Source of the DNA: Sphingobacterium sp. LZ7M1
Lineage (GTDB): Bacteria; Bacteroidota; Bacteroidia; Sphingobacteriales; Sphingobacteriaceae
DNA length: 64,000 nt
Assembly (NCBI RefSeq): GCF_024296865.1
Contig: NZ_CP101134.1
Coordinates: 930,001-994,000 of the forward strand
Direction: 5' to 3'
Part shown: positions 44,463-53,476 of the stretch, one piece after another
Position numbering within the stretch: the stretch's first letter is position 1
How the letters are laid out: each line of letters starts with the position of its first letter
Notes under the pieces: generated by a model
The model's input: only the letters and a program-made list of their open reading frames with translations
What the model was told of the DNA's origin: nothing
The model's database searches: none
Made by a program: the position numbers and the translations under genes

Positions 44463-45622
44463 GCAATACCGTTTATGGGTTCGGAAGCTAACTCATGGAT
44501 GTCATCAAAATAAGTTTGTGCCAACTCCCCCCAATCCAATTTTCTCACGTAATTCAGTCCAGCCTGTTGGAATTCGTTTTTTATTTGGGGATCGCTCAGG
44601 ATCTTATGTATGAAATACATGTATTCCAAGGCATTGTTGGGCACACATTTGTACCCATTTCTTCCATGTTCAATCAGGCTGGAACTCCCTCCTCCATTGG
44701 CAATGACACAGGGAAGACCGGATGCCATGGCTTCTATTACCACGTTTCCATAAGTTTCCGAAGTAGAGGTGAAAAGGAACACATCAGAAGAAGCATATAG
44801 TTTTGATAGTTCAGTATGGTCTAATTTTCCCAAGAAATGAGCTGTAGGCATCAGCATTTCTGCTTCTTCCCTTGCGGCTCCATCGCCTGCGATAATTAAG
44901 TTATATTCAAATTTTGATTTTTTGAGATGCTGATAAACGTCGATTAAGGTTTGCACGTTTTTCTCCCAGACCAAGCGGCTTGCAAACAAAATATTGGGTT
45001 TGTCGTTTTTTGTGATATTCCGGATATAGGCTCGGTCAGCTTTCTCGGGATTAAACAATCTCAGGTCGATACCCCTTTGCCATAAAGTCAAACGATCGGA
45101 CTGTATCCCAATTTCCTTAAGTTCATCCATGATATTATTGGCGGGCACATAAATCTTATGGCAACTGTTGTAGAAGCGGAGCATAGCCTTGCGCATCCAA
45201 TATTCTGCAGGCCTGATCAAAGAAGATAGATTGCGGAGATAATAAGCGATATATGAGATAAAGTGGGTGTGATAGATACTCAGGATCGGGATGTTCCTTT
45301 TCCTCGCATATTTCATGGCAAAGAACCCTAAAAGGGAGGGAGTTGCGATATGGATCACGTCCGGAGCAAAATTATCCAAGGCTTCTTCCAGTTTCCATTT
45401 TGATAATTGGGGAACTGCCAATGAATAATCATCATTGATCGGAATGCGGAAGGTCGGGACTTGATAAGATTGATGCGTCTTGAAGTTTTCAGGACCTTTT
45501 CCATAAATGAAAAGGTAAGAAAAAGCCGTGTGATCGATTCGGTTTATGATTTGAAACATGGTCCTTGAGGCCCCGTCAAAATCTTCTATGAGAATCTCAG
45601 AAAAAAAAGCAACTTTCTTCAT
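44447..45622 (-). CDS. glycosyltransferase family 4, MgtA/SQD2-like
   Basis: A 391-residue GT-B enzyme. Typical MgtA/SQD2-type features are ILSIYHTHFISYIAYYL in the acceptor domain and LWQRGIDLRLFNPEKAD at the domain junction. The donor side has FASRLVWEKNVQTLI, LIIAGDGAAREE and SETYGNVVIEAMASGLP (the E-x7-E-like pair). Relatives add sugars to diacylglycerol or make sulfolipid headgroups. It is the first gene of the three-gene minus operon with the flippase-like protein and the second GT4. A glycolipid product is likely, but its identity cannot be read here. Divergent from the EEP genes by 207 bp. Confidence 0.88.
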   Translation of the reverse strand: MKKVAFFSEILIEDFDGASRTMFQIINRIDHTAFSYLFIYGKGPENFKTHQSYQVPTFRIPINDDYSLAVPQLSKWKLEEALDNFAPDVIHIATPSLLGFFAMKYARKRNIPILSIYHTHFISYIAYYLRNLSSLIRPAEYWMRKAMLRFYNSCHKIYVPANNIMDELKEIGIQSDRLTLWQRGIDLRLFNPEKADRAYIRNITKNDKPNILFASRLVWEKNVQTLIDVYQHLKKSKFEYNLIIAGDGAAREEAEMLMPTAHFLGKLDHTELSKLYASSDVFLFTSTSETYGNVVIEAMASGLPCVIANGGGSSSLIEHGRNGYKCVPNNALEYMYFIHKILSDPQIKNEFQQAGLNYVRKLDWGELAQTYFDDIHELASEPINGIAWAGN

Positions 45623-45761
45623 TTAGAATTCAAATTGTCTATCGGGTAAAAGTATAGGCTCAGTGTTTCTTTATTGCTAATTTGGTGTTATGCTATTGTG
45701 AATGAAATGTTTAGGAATGATGAAGTCTTAATAAATCCTAAATATCAAATCAACAAACCTT

Positions 45762-45780
45762 TAATCTTATCTTAAGATTA
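45762..45780. promoter_or_regulatory. inverted repeat in the divergent GT/EEP promoter region
   Basis: TAATCTTA (45762-45769) and TAAGATTA (45773-45780) form a perfect 8-bp dyad with a 3-base spacer, 50 bp before the EEP start. Operator function is a guess from position. Confidence 0.4.
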
Positions 45781-45829
45781 GATTTAACCGTGTACGGTAG
45801 TTTTGCTATAGGAATTACGATTGATAGAT

Positions 45830-46867
45830 ATGCTGATCAACCTTCCTTATCCTCAGAAAAGTAAAGCGTGGCATTTCAGGTTTATAGTACTGATGTCGAT
45901 TATTTTCTCCCTTGTTTTTATGTTCAGTTACAAGCGTAGCAATGGCTCCAAAGCAATGCCCTTGCTGAACTATCCTGAACTGGAACATCGTTCATCTGGA
46001 GAATTATCGCTATTGACCTATAATATTGCAGGGCTTCCGCAACTGATTTCCAGTGCCGAAACTCCAAGGGCGGCCAGTATCCGGACCATTGGTGAACGGA
46101 TCAACCGCTTTGACATCGTCAATGTTCAAGAAGATTTCAATTACAATTTTGAATTGTATGCTTCCAATCTGCATTTATTTCGAACCGTAAGCATGGGGAC
46201 TGTTCCTTTCGGGGATGGTTTGAGTACCCTTTCCAAATATCCTATTAAAGACTCCGAGCGAATTTCCTGGAAAGACTGTAGCGGCAGTGATTGCTTGACA
46301 CCGAAGGGATTCAGCTATGCCCGATTAGAGATTGCTAAGGATGTGTTCCTGGATGTCTATAACATACATGCCACAGCCCAGGACAATAGGTCTGCGGTTG
46401 TTGCAAGAAAGAAAAATCTAGAGCAGTTCGCGAACTACATAAAAGAAAAATCTGCAGGACAACCTCTGTTGATCATGGGTGATTTCAATGCACATTATGC
46501 CTTTGCTGAAGATAATGTGCGGACCTTCCAAAAAGAGATGGACTTAGTCGATACCTGGGTTTTTCTTCGAAACCAAGGCCGGTTGCCCGAGCATGAAGAA
46601 AACTTTATTGCACAGCACGCTTTGACCGTAACGGACGATTGCGAGAGCATCGACAAGATTTATTTTCGCAATAGCAAACAGTTGATATTCAAACCAAAAA
46701 ATTACCAAGTGCAACATGAGCTTTTCAGTACCGATACGGGCGAACCTCTTTCCGATCATTGTGCTATCTCATTAAAATTGGAATGGGAATTGAACGATTC
46801 TTTAATGACTTCTGATAAGAAATCTAAGGTCATTGATCAATTAGAAGGTTTCCATGGTGGTGAGTAA
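45830..46867 (+). CDS. membrane-anchored EEP-family phosphodiesterase, sphingomyelinase-like (copy 1)
   Basis: A 345-residue protein from the ATG at 45830 (a TTG at 45821 is the only longer choice). An N-terminal membrane anchor (about 17-33) leads to an EEP domain: SLLTYNIAGLP (Asn ligand), VNVQEDFNYN (Glu), VYNIHATAQ (His), IMGDFNAHY (Asp/Asn) and LSDHCAI (Asp-His). The segment CSGSDCLTPKGFSYA resembles the DCLxxKG segment of bacterial sphingomyelinase C-type enzymes, so a phospholipid or sphingolipid headgroup is a plausible substrate. Sphingobacteria contain sphingolipids, which fits. The next gene is a tandem paralogue 70 bp downstream. A basic tail of about 30 residues is unique to this copy. 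Confidence 0.82.
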   Translation: MLINLPYPQKSKAWHFRFIVLMSIIFSLVFMFSYKRSNGSKAMPLLNYPELEHRSSGELSLLTYNIAGLPQLISSAETPRAASIRTIGERINRFDIVNVQEDFNYNFELYASNLHLFRTVSMGTVPFGDGLSTLSKYPIKDSERISWKDCSGSDCLTPKGFSYARLEIAKDVFLDVYNIHATAQDNRSAVVARKKNLEQFANYIKEKSAGQPLLIMGDFNAHYAFAEDNVRTFQKEMDLVDTWVFLRNQGRLPEHEENFIAQHALTVTDDCESIDKIYFRNSKQLIFKPKNYQVQHELFSTDTGEPLSDHCAISLKLEWELNDSLMTSDKKSKVIDQLEGFHGGE

Positions 46868-46937
46868 CAAAAACTTAATGTTGAATTCCCATTTAGATAA
46901 TTTGAAGAAGATACTTTTATTTCATATAAGTTAATAG

Positions 46938-47867
46938 ATGACCATACTTTTTATACTCGCAGCGGTAATTATAGTTTTACTATTTGTTTTCAAGAGCTTA
47001 AAGGGAAAGCTGATTTCCGTAGCTATCCCCCAAGAAGAATCCTCTTCAGAACGTTTTTTGCAAGGGAAAATATCATTGTTGACCTATAATATCGCAGGGT
47101 TACCCCAAGGGATCTCGGCTGCAAAGCTCCCTAGGAAATTCAGTATTGCCGAAATCGGTGAAAAAGTTGAGCCTTATGATATTGTCAATGTCCAAGAAGA
47201 TTTTAACTATAATACTTCTTTTTATTCCAAGAACTTACATCCTTATCGTACGCAGACCAAAGGGAAGATTCCCATTGGCGATGGTCTGAATACCTTGTCC
47301 AAGTATCCTATCATTGAATACAGAAGGATTCCATGGCGCCATTGCAGTGGTCCTGATTGTTGGACCGTGAAAGGGTTTAGCTTTGCACAGATCCAATTGG
47401 CCAATCAAGTAACTGTCGATGTTTATAATGTGCATGCAAACTCAAGCGATGTTGCTCGCGCAGCTCGGGCAAGAAGGGAAAACTTTAGACAGTTGGCGAC
47501 TTATATCAACGATAATTCCGCAGGTAGGCCTTTAATCGTCATGGGTGATTTTAATGCCCATTATGCTTATAAAAGAGACAATTTGCATGAGTTCCTTTTG
47601 ACCACGGGGCTGTCTGATGGTTGGGTCCAATTCCTCCGTAAAGGTGTTTTTCCAGAGGTTATTCCCAAGTTTATTGCGCAGCATATGTTGAGCCTCAACA
47701 ACGACACGGAGAGTTTAGATAAGATTTTCTTTAGAAATAGCGACCACCTGAAATTTCAGCCAATGGACTATCAGGTCGAGATCCAGCATTTCACAAGTGC
47801 CGATGGAGAAGCCCTGTCTGACCACTTGGCGGTTTCCATGCAACTGAACTGGACCTGGGAGGATTAA
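46938..47867 (+). CDS. EEP-family phosphodiesterase, sphingomyelinase-like (copy 2)
   Basis: A 309-residue tandem paralogue of the preceding protein; the two are clearly alignable from SLLTYNIAGLPQ to the end (roughly half the positions identical by eye). The N-terminal membrane segment (MTILFILAAVIIVLLFVF) anchors it, with the catalytic domain outside. Motifs: VNVQEDFNYN, VYNVHANSS, VMGDFNAHYAY and LSDHLAV; the CSGPDCWTVKGFSFA segment replaces DCLT with DCWT. All catalytic residues are kept, so both copies should be active, possibly on different lipids. The gene ends 139 bp before the DnaE-type polymerase and its operator. Confidence 0.8.
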   Translation: MTILFILAAVIIVLLFVFKSLKGKLISVAIPQEESSSERFLQGKISLLTYNIAGLPQGISAAKLPRKFSIAEIGEKVEPYDIVNVQEDFNYNTSFYSKNLHPYRTQTKGKIPIGDGLNTLSKYPIIEYRRIPWRHCSGPDCWTVKGFSFAQIQLANQVTVDVYNVHANSSDVARAARARRENFRQLATYINDNSAGRPLIVMGDFNAHYAYKRDNLHEFLLTTGLSDGWVQFLRKGVFPEVIPKFIAQHMLSLNNDTESLDKIFFRNSDHLKFQPMDYQVEIQHFTSADGEALSDHLAVSMQLNWTWED

Positions 47868-47957
47868 TCTCCATAATAGCTGATTGACCATTTAGTATAT
47901 AATTAGTAATATTAGATTTAGCTGGGCTTCAATAGTTCAGCTTTTTTGAAAGTATTT

Positions 47958-47976
47958 TTGCTAATATTTTTAGTAA
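47958..47976 (+). promoter_or_regulatory. candidate LexA-type (SOS) operator before the DnaE-type polymerase
   Basis: TTGCTAATATTTTTAGTAA differs from the operator at 41004-41022 at one position only and ends 30 bp before the ATG, almost the same spacing. The two genes are the two translesion-type polymerases of the window. Confidence 0.7.
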
Positions 47977-48006
47977 AATGAATTAAAAAAACCTTAATCT
48001 TGTAAA

Positions 48007-50943
48007 ATGTTTTTGAATTGCAAGACCTGGTTTAGTTTTCATTATGGAACCTTTCCTACAAAGGATTTGGTAGAAAGTGCGCAGTCTTTAGGGATTAAGG
48101 CCATGGCTTTGACAAATATCAACAGTACGGCAGATTGTTGGGATTTTGTGCTCAAATGTCAGGAAGCAAACATCAAACCTATTGTAGGGGTCGAAATTCG
48201 CAATGAAAACGAATTATGTTATATCCTTTTGGCGAAAAACAATGCCGGTCTATACGTCATCCAGAGTTTCCTTTCCTTTTATAAACAGAGGAAGTTGGAT
48301 TTCCCCAAAAAGCCACCTTTTGAATCCGATGATCTTTGGGTCATCTATACTTTTGAGAATCATCCTGAGATCGAACAGCTAAGGCCAAATGAACTCATTG
48401 GATTAAGGAAGGAGGACCTCAATAAATTGAGCTGGCAAGAGGCACTTCAAGCTGACTGCTGGGTCGTGCTGCAACCTGTGACCTATCAAGATAAGACTTA
48501 CTATGACCTGCATCGGATCTTAAGGGCAATTGCTAAGAATACGCTACTGTCGAAATTGGTCAAAGAGGATTATGCCAGACCAAATGAGACCTTGATGGAT
48601 GAAGAAAGCCTGGTATCCGCCTATGCAAAGTTCCCATCTGTTATCAGCAAGACCATGGAAGTGGTCAAGAGCTGTTCGATTGAAATGACCTTCCATATCG
48701 ATAAAAACAAGAAACACTTCACTGCGAGCATGGATGATGACCATGAACTGTTAAGAAAGTTGGCTATTGAAGGCTGCAAGATCCGGTATGGCAGCAAGAA
48801 CAAAAAGGCCATGGAGCGGGTGGAAAAGGAACTTTCCATTATCAAGCAATCTGAATTTAATTCCTATTTTTTGATTGTTTGGGATATGTTGCGGTATGCC
48901 AATGAGCAAGGGTTCTATCATGTGGGGCGGGGGAGTGGTGCCAACTCGGTCGTTGCCTATTGCCTGCGCATTACCGATGTGGATCCCATCAAGCTAGATC
49001 TATATTTTGAACGGTTTTTAAATCCCAACCGGACCTCTCCGCCCGATTTTGATATTGACTTTAGCTGGAAAGATCGTGATGCCATCTTTGAGTACCTGTT
49101 TATGCGATATGGTCGTCAGCATGTCTCTTTACTGGGCATGTACAATACTTTTCAGCGAAGGGCCATTGTGAGGGAATTGGGAAAGGTATTTGGACTGCCT
49201 AAAGAGGAGATCGATGAATTGGTGCATAAGCGAGAATGGAGTGCTGAGGATAAAATCCAACGGTGGATCCAGAAATATGGAGCCCTGTTGGTTGATTTCC
49301 CTAGCAATATCAGTGTCCATGCCGGTGGGGTGCTGATCAGTGAAAAACCATTGAATGAATACGGCGTATTGGAATTACCGCCAAAGGGATTTCGGACCCT
49401 CCATATGGATATGTTCGAGGCCGACAGGATAGGACTCTTTAAATTTGATATCCTGAGTCAGCGTGGCTTGGGGCATATCAAAGACGCTCTAGGATTGGTG
49501 CAGAAAAATAAAGGTAAGCATGTCGACATTCATCAGGTGGAACGCTTCTTTGAAGACCCCAAGCTTGCAGAAATGATCCGAAAGGCAGATACCATTGGCT
49601 GTTTTTATATCGAAAGCCCTGCTATGCGACAGCTTTTGGGCAAACTGAAATGTTCTGACTACCTTACCCTCGTGGCTGCCAGTTCGATCATTCGGCCAGG
49701 AGTCGCTCAATCGGGCATGATGAAACAGTATATCGAACGCTATCATGATCGCGATAAAATCGAATACCTGCACCCTAAAATGAAGGAACTCCTCGAGGAG
49801 ACCTTCGGTGTGATGGTCTATCAGGAAGATGTGATCAAGGTTGCCCATCATTTCGGTGGGATATCCTTGGAGGAGGCCGATATCCTGAGACGGGCCATGA
49901 GCGGAAAGTACCGTTCTGAAAATAAGTTTGAGCTGATGCGTGCGAAATTCTTTTCAAACTGTAGGGAACAAGGCTATGATGAATCTGTCACCTCCGAGGT
50001 TTGGCGGCAGATGGAGAGCTTTGGTGGTTATTCCTTTGCCAAAGGACACTCGGCCTCCTTTGCTGTGGAGAGTTATCAGAGCCTTTACCTCAAAACGTAT
50101 TACCCCTGTGAATTTTATGTCGCCGTTATCAATAATTTCGGCGGCTTTTATCGCACGGAATTCTATTTCCATGAATTACGGAGGAATGGCGGCATCATCC
50201 AACTTCCATGCTTGAACTACAGCGATCATCTTACCAATATTACCGAGCAACAGGTCTATGTCGGTTTTATCCACTTGCAAGGTCTGGAGCAGGAGTTTGC
50301 CCATCAGATCGTGGAGGAAAGGCAGCGAAATGGACCTTATAAGAGCTTGAATGATGTCCTACAGCGATTGCATCCGGCTCCCGAACAGCTCAATATCCTG
50401 ATCCGGATCGGTGCATTGCGGTTCACGGGCTTGGATAAGAAAACCCTGCTATGGGAAGCAAACTTCAGGAATAAACGGACAGAGAAAGATGATCCTGAAA
50501 CGCTTTTCCAAACAGAGGAAATCAAGTTTTCCCTGCCTGATTTTGAAAAGAACAGGATGGATGACCTGCGTGATGAACTCGATCTCTTGGGCTTTGTCGT
50601 GGGCGACTTCTTTGAGCTGTTGAATAAGGAGCATCTGAAAGGTTCGGTCTTGGTCAATCAGTTGCCTGATCTCCTTGGCCAACAGATCAAGATCATCGGC
50701 CGATTGGTCACCTTGAAAGAAACCCGAACCATTAAAAAAGAACGGATGTGTTTCGGGACATTTCTCGATGTGGAGGGAGACTGGTTGGATACCGTGCATT
50801 TTCCGCCCGTACTCCGTCAATACCCTTTCCAGGGAAGCGGCTTTTATGAACTCCATGGAAGGGTTATGGAAGAATTTGGAGTCTACAGTGTCGAGATCTC
50901 TGCCATGCGGAAGCTCGGATTCAACATTCAGCAAGAAGTATAA
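48007..50943 (+). CDS. dnaE2: DnaE-type DNA polymerase III alpha subunit, DnaE2/ImuC-like
   Basis: A 978-residue C-family polymerase, shorter than replicative DnaE (about 1,160). The polymerase active site is in PPDFDIDFSWKDRD (Asp349 and Asp351), with GRGSGANSVVAYCL and ISVHAGGVLISE nearby, followed by a helix-hairpin-helix region (YKSLNDVLQRLHPAPEQLNILIRIGAL) and an OB domain (GQQIKIIGRLVTLKETRTIK). The N-terminal PHP domain has lost its metal site: the usual HxHxS is FSFHYGT and the TDHG segment is TNINST, so PHP proofreading is not expected. Together with the operator and the Y-family polymerase this points to mutagenic repair rather than replication. The main replicative DnaE must be elsewhere. 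Terminator follows at 50949. Confidence 0.85.
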   Translation: MFLNCKTWFSFHYGTFPTKDLVESAQSLGIKAMALTNINSTADCWDFVLKCQEANIKPIVGVEIRNENELCYILLAKNNAGLYVIQSFLSFYKQRKLDFPKKPPFESDDLWVIYTFENHPEIEQLRPNELIGLRKEDLNKLSWQEALQADCWVVLQPVTYQDKTYYDLHRILRAIAKNTLLSKLVKEDYARPNETLMDEESLVSAYAKFPSVISKTMEVVKSCSIEMTFHIDKNKKHFTASMDDDHELLRKLAIEGCKIRYGSKNKKAMERVEKELSIIKQSEFNSYFLIVWDMLRYANEQGFYHVGRGSGANSVVAYCLRITDVDPIKLDLYFERFLNPNRTSPPDFDIDFSWKDRDAIFEYLFMRYGRQHVSLLGMYNTFQRRAIVRELGKVFGLPKEEIDELVHKREWSAEDKIQRWIQKYGALLVDFPSNISVHAGGVLISEKPLNEYGVLELPPKGFRTLHMDMFEADRIGLFKFDILSQRGLGHIKDALGLVQKNKGKHVDIHQVERFFEDPKLAEMIRKADTIGCFYIESPAMRQLLGKLKCSDYLTLVAASSIIRPGVAQSGMMKQYIERYHDRDKIEYLHPKMKELLEETFGVMVYQEDVIKVAHHFGGISLEEADILRRAMSGKYRSENKFELMRAKFFSNCREQGYDESVTSEVWRQMESFGGYSFAKGHSASFAVESYQSLYLKTYYPCEFYVAVINNFGGFYRTEFYFHELRRNGGIIQLPCLNYSDHLTNITEQQVYVGFIHLQGLEQEFAHQIVEERQRNGPYKSLNDVLQRLHPAPEQLNILIRIGALRFTGLDKKTLLWEANFRNKRTEKDDPETLFQTEEIKFSLPDFEKNRMDDLRDELDLLGFVVGDFFELLNKEHLKGSVLVNQLPDLLGQQIKIIGRLVTLKETRTIKKERMCFGTFLDVEGDWLDTVHFPPVLRQYPFQGSGFYELHGRVMEEFGVYSVEISAMRKLGFNIQQEV

Positions 50944-50948
50944 AAACA

Positions 50949-50980
50949 CAAAAGACATAAGGCGAACCTTATGTCTTTTG
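50949..50980. terminator. bidirectional terminator between dnaE2-like and AI-2E genes
   Basis: Perfect 14-bp stem: 50949-50962 pairs with 50967-50980 around a CGAA loop (a stable tetraloop). A- and T-runs on both flanks let it serve both convergent genes. Confidence 0.93.
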
Positions 50981-50997
50981 TCTTAAGTCCGAAAAAC

Positions 50998-52275
50998 TTA
51001 TTCTTCGTCCTTCTTCTTGAATTTATCTTGCGGAAGGTCTTCATAAGGGAGCTCCTCAGATTCATTGATCTCTTTATAGGTCATTTCAGAATGCGGAGTT
51101 TCCTCAGGACCATCTACCGTAACATTGACATCCACTTCAATTTTTTTCTTGTTTTTGGGCATCCGAACGATTCCCCATTTCATCAGCAGCTCCTGTGTCG
51201 AGTTCCGCTTGAGATGGAGTTTCTCTGGCTCACCAATCAAGAAACCAAATGCTTCCATATTTGGGTTTGCATCAAAAATAACCTTTAACGTTGCGATAAA
51301 AGGCAGCGCAATGATCAAACCGGCCAATCCAAATAACATCCCGCCCAATAGGATTCCGATGATTGCCATCAATGGATTGATGCTGACCTTGGAACCCACA
51401 ATATTTGGCGTAATGATGTTACCCTCCAGGAATTGCACCACTTGAAACCAAGCCACCACACCCAACGCGTATAGGGCACTATCCTTTGTGGCCAATGCAA
51501 ATAATGCAGGCAAGATCGATCCAATGGCAATACCTATATAAGGAAGCAACATCAGCAGGGAGGCCAATGAGCCGAAAAACCAAGCATAGTCAATACCCAT
51601 CGCCATGAGTCCCACCGTATTCAGTACAGCAACAATTCCCATTACGGTAATCAGCCCTACCAAATAACTCTGAACCACATCGTATATTTTGTTCAACACC
51701 TCATTGACTTTACTCTGAGGAGTTGTTTTAAAAGCTTTAAAGAAAAATTCCCGAAAGAAATCACGGTAATACAATAGGAAAAAGCTCAATAATGGAACCA
51801 AGATGGCACTGGCCAGGATATTCCCAATCGACCCAAATGTACTGGATACCATACCTCCGGCATTCTCCATGGCTTTTTCCCCCTGCTCGCGCAGTTTTTC
51901 CATCACTTCAGTCCTTTCAATGCCGAATTGGCTTTCCAGCCACTTCTGCCCACCCTCTAATACAGACATCACTTTGTCCGTGATCGCTGATGCATCCTTA
52001 CCGATCAAGATACTCTCATAAACAATAAACCACGATAGACCCGAGATAATTGCTATGGCTACAATGACAGCCAAGATCGCAGAAAAGGCCTTTCCAAGAC
52101 GGATTCTTTCAAATAATCTTGCCAATGGATAAAGGGAAATTGAAATCAGGATTGAAAAAATGAGCGGTAATAGAACACCCTGGGTAAAGTACATGACGGC
52201 AATGATAAGAACCAAGGCCATCAAGCTCGATGCAAGCTCAAAGGAATACGGTCTTTTGGTTTGTTTATTTTCCAT
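50998..52275 (-). CDS. AI-2E family transporter (membrane exporter/antiporter type)
   Basis: A 425-residue membrane protein with about seven or eight helices. The family (YhhQ/TqsA/PerM-like, PF01594) is recognised from YFTQGVLLPLIFSILISISLYPLARLFER at the start and from YIGIAIGSILPALFAL and EGNIITPNIVGSKVSINPL in the second half. Family members have been assigned to autoinducer-2 export or sodium/proton exchange, so the substrate here is open. An acidic, Lys-rich cytoplasmic tail (about 355-425, LPYEDLPQDKFKKKDEE) is long for the family. It is 7 bp after the MFS gene in a three-gene minus-strand run from 54230. Confidence 0.85.
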   Translation of the reverse strand: MENKQTKRPYSFELASSLMALVLIIAVMYFTQGVLLPLIFSILISISLYPLARLFERIRLGKAFSAILAVIVAIAIISGLSWFIVYESILIGKDASAITDKVMSVLEGGQKWLESQFGIERTEVMEKLREQGEKAMENAGGMVSSTFGSIGNILASAILVPLLSFFLLYYRDFFREFFFKAFKTTPQSKVNEVLNKIYDVVQSYLVGLITVMGIVAVLNTVGLMAMGIDYAWFFGSLASLLMLLPYIGIAIGSILPALFALATKDSALYALGVVAWFQVVQFLEGNIITPNIVGSKVSINPLMAIIGILLGGMLFGLAGLIIALPFIATLKVIFDANPNMEAFGFLIGEPEKLHLKRNSTQELLMKWGIVRMPKNKKKIEVDVNVTVDGPEETPHSEMTYKEINESEELPYEDLPQDKFKKKDEE

Positions 52276-52282
52276 ACGAATG

Positions 52283-53476
52283 CTATAACAGGTTATTAGT
52301 TTTTTTGTTTTTTGAATTCCAGTAAATCACATAAAAAAATGCCAGCAAGATGATCAGGGCATTCCCATAGAAAATATACGGAATTCTAAGGATTTCATCG
52401 TGATAGATATATCCAGCAAATAATGCGCCACCTCCAATACCAGCTTCCAATGCGATATACATGGTCGCCATGGCTTTCCCACGATATTGCGGCAGCGAAA
52501 GATCAATGGTCCAGGCATTGACTGCTGGCGAAAAAATACCCGTACCTATCCCGTAAAGGCAGGCACCGATCACCAATTGAGCAATGCTGTTTCCAAAACC
52601 AAGGTACAAAAGAGAGATAGCGACCACTACCAGCCCTACTTTCATCACACTGATCCTACCATAGCGATCGGCCACTTTCCCCGAAACAAATCGAATCCCT
52701 ATGGACGCCAAGGTATAGGCCGTGAAAAACAGCCCCTTATTTACTATGCCCAAATGTTCGCTCCAATCCGGAATCAAAGTCAAAATTACACCATAAGCCG
52801 AGTAGGAGAGAAGCGTAACGATTGCTGCAGGAATCACACGCACTTCAATAATATCACGGCGTGAAATCTTGAGCATCTTAGGCGAGAATCTATTTTTGTC
52901 CTTCAGGGTTTCCTTCATGTTCATCACGATAATGATGGAAAGGAATGCAAATGCTGAAGAGCTATAGAACATGGTATTCAGATCATACTTTAGGGCAATA
53001 TAACTTCCGATTGCCGGTCCAACGGCACCACCGATGCTGAAACATAGCCCATGCATCCCCAATGCCTCACCCCAACGCGTCGATGGGATAATATCAGCGA
53101 TATATGCCGAGGTGGCCGTGGGCTTAAACCCAGTGGAGAAACCATGGACTAAGCGGAGGAGAAAGAATCCAGCTACACTGCTCAGGATAGGATATAAAAA
53201 ACCACAGATGACACAGACGGTAGACCCTATGGCCATCACAGGTACTCGGCCCCATTTGTCCGTCAATCTACCGCTAAATGGTCTTGAAATCCCAGCTGTA
53301 AGCGTGAAAAGAGCAATGATCAGGCCCTTGTGGGCTGCACCTCCCAAAGAGGACAGGAAATTGGGTAACTCTGGAATGATCATGTTGAAACTCGCAGAGA
53401 ATAGGAGAGAGCTCAAACAGAGCAGTCCAAATTGTATTGTATATAAAGGTTGATCTTCGTTTTCGATATTATCCAT
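52283..53476 (-). CDS. MFS transporter
   Basis: A 397-residue, 12-helix inner membrane transporter. The loop after helix 2 carries the MFS motif GRLTDKWGRVPVM and a second copy, GKVADRYGRISVM, occupies the matching place in the second half. The N-terminus (about 1-12) is cytoplasmic with no signal. A drug or sugar exporter/importer cannot be told apart by sequence alone. It overlaps the TrmH gene by 8 bp and precedes the AI-2E gene by 7 bp, so it is part of one operon with both. Confidence 0.85.
   Translation of the reverse strand: MDNIENEDQPLYTIQFGLLCLSSLLFSASFNMIIPELPNFLSSLGGAAHKGLIIALFTLTAGISRPFSGRLTDKWGRVPVMAIGSTVCVICGFLYPILSSVAGFFLLRLVHGFSTGFKPTATSAYIADIIPSTRWGEALGMHGLCFSIGGAVGPAIGSYIALKYDLNTMFYSSSAFAFLSIIIVMNMKETLKDKNRFSPKMLKISRRDIIEVRVIPAAIVTLLSYSAYGVILTLIPDWSEHLGIVNKGLFFTAYTLASIGIRFVSGKVADRYGRISVMKVGLVVVAISLLYLGFGNSIAQLVIGACLYGIGTGIFSPAVNAWTIDLSLPQYRGKAMATMYIALEAGIGGGALFAGYIYHDEILRIPYIFYGNALIILLAFFYVIYWNSKNKKTNNLL

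Noticed and set aside
47891..47915. TTAGTATATAATTAGTAATATTAG near the second operator
   Set aside because: It resembles half-sites of the candidate SOS operator but has no matching TTACTAA arm, so it was not called as a third operator.
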